DNA of 64,000 nt from Hybos culiciformis. Taxonomy: Eukaryota; Arthropoda; Insecta; Diptera; Hybotidae. The notes beneath the pieces were generated by a model. That model was not told where the DNA came from, searched no databases, and saw only the letters and a program-made list of their open reading frames with translations. Shown here piece by piece: positions 61,832-64,000 of this stretch. Position 1 is the stretch's first letter. Each line of letters begins with the position of its first letter. The stretch lies in assembly GCA_964007475.1 (NCBI GenBank), contig OZ023274.1:35549816-35613815 (forward strand), given 5' to 3'. The position numbers and the translations under genes were made by a program.

Positions 61832-62379
61832 TCAATTCAACTTCAACACCAACAGCTGATTTGTTTCATCATTTTTTTTATTTGTCAAAGTTAAATGTTA
61901 AATAACTATCAAAATCATAAGAAAAATTTGATTATTGTAAAAAATTAAAATTTTATTTCAATTTAAAAGGTAAATTTGAAAATTCTTTCAAAAAAATTTT
62001 TAAATATTTGTTTTTAGGAAAATTGTTGAAAATTCACAAAGGTTAGGTATCTTTGGTCCGTTCGTTTATTTTGAAAGAAGTGAACAAATAGAAGCAGAAA
62101 GACAGTAACACGAAGCCTCATCTAAATTTCGAAGCTCGAAGCTAAATATGAGATTCGAAATTTTTATCTCCAGCAGGTCAGATTATGTTCGTTAGTTTGG
62201 GACAAAAGCTTCTTTTTTTTTTCATTTTGTTGACAATGAGATGTAAAATTTTTCTCGGCGTTACTAACAATTTGTTTTTATTAAAAAAGTTCTAGATTTA
62301 CTTATATGCATCATTCATAAAATTTGCGCAACGCTTTTTTACATTTAATTTTTGTTATAATTATGTTTCTTGATTTCAG
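61832..62379 (+). promoter_or_regulatory. Likely promoter and 5' UTR region of the thioredoxin gene
   Basis: It lies between the possible terminal exon and the 5' acceptor at 62378-62379. A splice acceptor (TTGATTTCAG) 14 bases before the ATG implies at least one non-coding 5' exon within this interval. Candidate donors are AAAAG|GTAAAT near 61968 and GCAG|GTCAG near 62177. AAATTTCGAA...TTCGAAATTT near 62122-62164 is an inverted repeat of unknown meaning. Confidence 0.35.
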
Positions 62380-62393
62380 ATAAATTTCAAATT

Positions 62394-63089
62394 ATGTTCA
62401 ATTTGATGATTAAGTTTCGACCAGTTTTAAATTTACCACAAAAATATATGCCAAGAAATATATCGACATCAATGAGCCGAAAGGAGATTTTCAAAATTCA
62501 AAGCCATGAAGATTTTGAGCAAAAAGTTAAAAAAAGTGATAAAGTTGTTATTGTTGATTTTTTTGCAACGTATGTATTACATAACACAAATACTACTTAA
62601 TTAATATGTAATGCAGAGTAGCAGAGTAGTAGAGTAATTTGTTGATTTTTTTTTTAGGTGGTGTAATCCATGTAAAATGTTAACACCTAGAATTGAAACC
62701 GTTATCGGAGAAACGGAAGGATTGGCTTTGGCTAAAGTTGATATTGATGAGCATAGTGAATTAGCTTTGGTAAGAACTAACCTAAGCAAATATAAAGAGA
62801 CTAAGTTTACATTATTTTCTTCAAAAGAATCAAAAATTTTTATAATATAATATCTAAAATATCATCAATAGTAATATAATTCCTATGTATGCTCTTGCTT
62901 TAAAACGTTGCTTTTTAAGCTAATTTTTGTGAATATTAACTAAGTTTTTATTTTTAGGATTATGAGGTAGCATCTGTTCCTGTTTTATTAGCAATAAAAA
63001 ATGGTGTAGTTCAAAAACGTTTGGTTGGGCTTCAAGATACTGATAAATTGAGAGATTGGGTTAATAAAGCAGTAGAGGATGCTAAATAA
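62394..63089 (+). CDS. Mitochondrial thioredoxin (Trx2-like), three exons
   Basis: Coding exons are 62394-62569, 62658-62769 and 62958-63089, with donors GCAAC|GTATGT and GCTTTG|GTAAGA and acceptors TTTTTAG. The joined frame encodes 139 residues. The first ~35 residues are basic and hydroxylated (MFNLMIKFRPVLNLPQKYMP, then RNISTSMSRK), as in a mitochondrial targeting sequence. Then comes the thioredoxin fold: VVIVDFFATWCNPCKMLTPR carries the redox pair in WCNPC, followed by KVDIDEHSELAL, then VPVLLAIKNG with the cis-proline, and VGLQDTDKLRDWV. The length and the DIDEHSELAL/VGLQD style match mitochondrial thioredoxins, which reduce peroxiredoxin 3 and other matrix proteins using thioredoxin reductase. 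The WCNPC centre has Asn where most thioredoxins have Gly. ATG 62394 is the first in-frame ATG after the 5' UTR acceptor. Confidence 0.93.
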
Positions 63090-63220
63090 ATCCCTTTTAT
63101 AGAATTTTCATTAAAAAAAAATAATAATAATAGAAATAATTATTTTTTATTTTAATTTATCAAAAATTTGTTTTTATGATTTTTTTTTGTAAATTGCGTG
63201 AAAAAAATTTATGAAAGCAG

Positions 63221-63226
63221 AATAAA
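63221..63226 (+). terminator. Polyadenylation signal of the thioredoxin gene
   Basis: AATAAA about 130 bases after the stop codon, followed by a GTG and T-rich stretch, a normal arrangement for a eukaryotic 3' end. Confidence 0.5.
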
Positions 63227-64000
63227 AATATTATGTGATTTTTTTTTTCTAAAGCCGTAATTTTATTATTTTTGTAATTAATTATGTGATGTCAAAAAAT
63301 CATCAGAAAACTAATAATTGGCTGACATTTTTCTCTTTTTAATACAAAATTAATTTAAGAAAAAAAATTTTTTTTATTACATTTTACTTAGTTCTAAATT
63401 AAAAGATTTAATTTTCGTTAGTGTATTAGAAAATCTTAAGACCCAATAATACCTTCATTAAATATTTTGTCACGATACGATAAAATTATATGCATGAAAG
63501 TTAATTAGTGAAATTTAAACTAAAAATTATTTTTTCCATAAATAGTTCTTTATCGTACAGTCGAGTTTATAATAAAATAGGCCTATTCCCAAATAATTAC
63601 CACATTATTGAAATTGCAATAAATAAATGGCTTTTTTTTATAGCCTTTTACAGCACAAGTTAAGAAAAAGCTGCAGCAACGATTTTCTGTCTAATGAGTC
63701 TAATCTGAACAAACAATAAAAAAATGGTATTAGCGGTCTTTAAGTTTATTCATATTTCGTTAATAGTGATTTTTTTTTATGTAGTTTAAAAAGTTAAGTA
63801 TACAGGAAAAATTTAATATTACACTAAATGTGTAAATGATATTTTTTTACTAAATGTAAGGAAAATAAATGTTGATTCCTTAGTATTTGATGTTTTCTTG
63901 ATCTAACATTACTTAAAAATAAATTTGTACCTTTTAAAGGTTTAAAAAAAAAAAACTAAAATTATTAGGCTATTATATTATATCCATTCCATAAGTAAAT
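63227..64000. other. Intergenic right flank
   Basis: AT-rich. A short frame after a possible acceptor near 63640 (PFTAQVKKKLQQRFSV, then stop) was considered and rejected as too weak. Nothing else is seen. Confidence 0.45.

Noticed and set aside
63641..63692. Possible terminal exon PFTAQVKKKLQQRFSV
   Set aside because: Only 16 codons after a TATAG acceptor, with no partner exon in phase and no recognisable similarity.
1..64000. tRNA, rRNA, CRISPR or bacterial-type operon
   Set aside because: No tRNA B-box-like sequence with a plausible cloverleaf, no rRNA-like stretch and no spaced identical repeats were seen.

Overview
This window is nuclear DNA from an arthropod, most likely an insect. 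It is very AT-rich by eye, with long A and T runs, GT-AG introns, sparse genes and many small DNA transposons. No bacterial operons, rRNA, tRNA or CRISPR arrays were seen. The species cannot be fixed from the sequence alone.

Genes. (1) At 98-2597, minus strand, three consecutive internal exons with matching splice phases encode a Ser/Asn-rich, basic, low-complexity protein; it continues off the left edge and its 5' exons were not found. (2) At 9436-14781, minus strand, one huge exon encodes most of a protein of about 1.8 kDa-thousand residues' scale (about 1,800 aa) that ends in a single hydrophobic tail. A 34-nt exon at 30079-30112 and an ATG exon at 58005-58039 join to it in phase, so I propose one gene of about 49 kb with introns near 28 kb and 15 kb. 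(3) An intronless testis-specific serine/threonine kinase (TSSK-like) lies on the plus strand at 30516-31625, inside that proposed first intron. (4) A possible orphan terminal exon is at 61750-61831, plus strand. (5) A complete three-exon mitochondrial thioredoxin gene is at 62394-63089, plus strand, with active site WCNPC.

The rest is intron and intergenic DNA. It holds at least four hAT-type elements or remnants with terminal inverted repeats; three have perfect target duplications (two of 8 bp with internal coding remnants or none, one of 6 bp) and a fourth at 32345-33489 also has a perfect 8-bp duplication. There are several palindromic MITEs, two non-LTR retrotransposon 3' fragments, a possible reverse-transcriptase scrap, a three-copy diverged repeat family at 18.5-21.6 kb, and short tandem duplications. 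The most unusual locus is 32337-33497, where a hAT element with transposase remnants is split by a palindromic element that itself encloses a third element with TTGTTCGCA ends. No obviously new multi-gene system was found. The most distinctive biology is the giant, low-complexity, tail-anchored gene with a TSSK gene nested in antisense, and the layered transposons.
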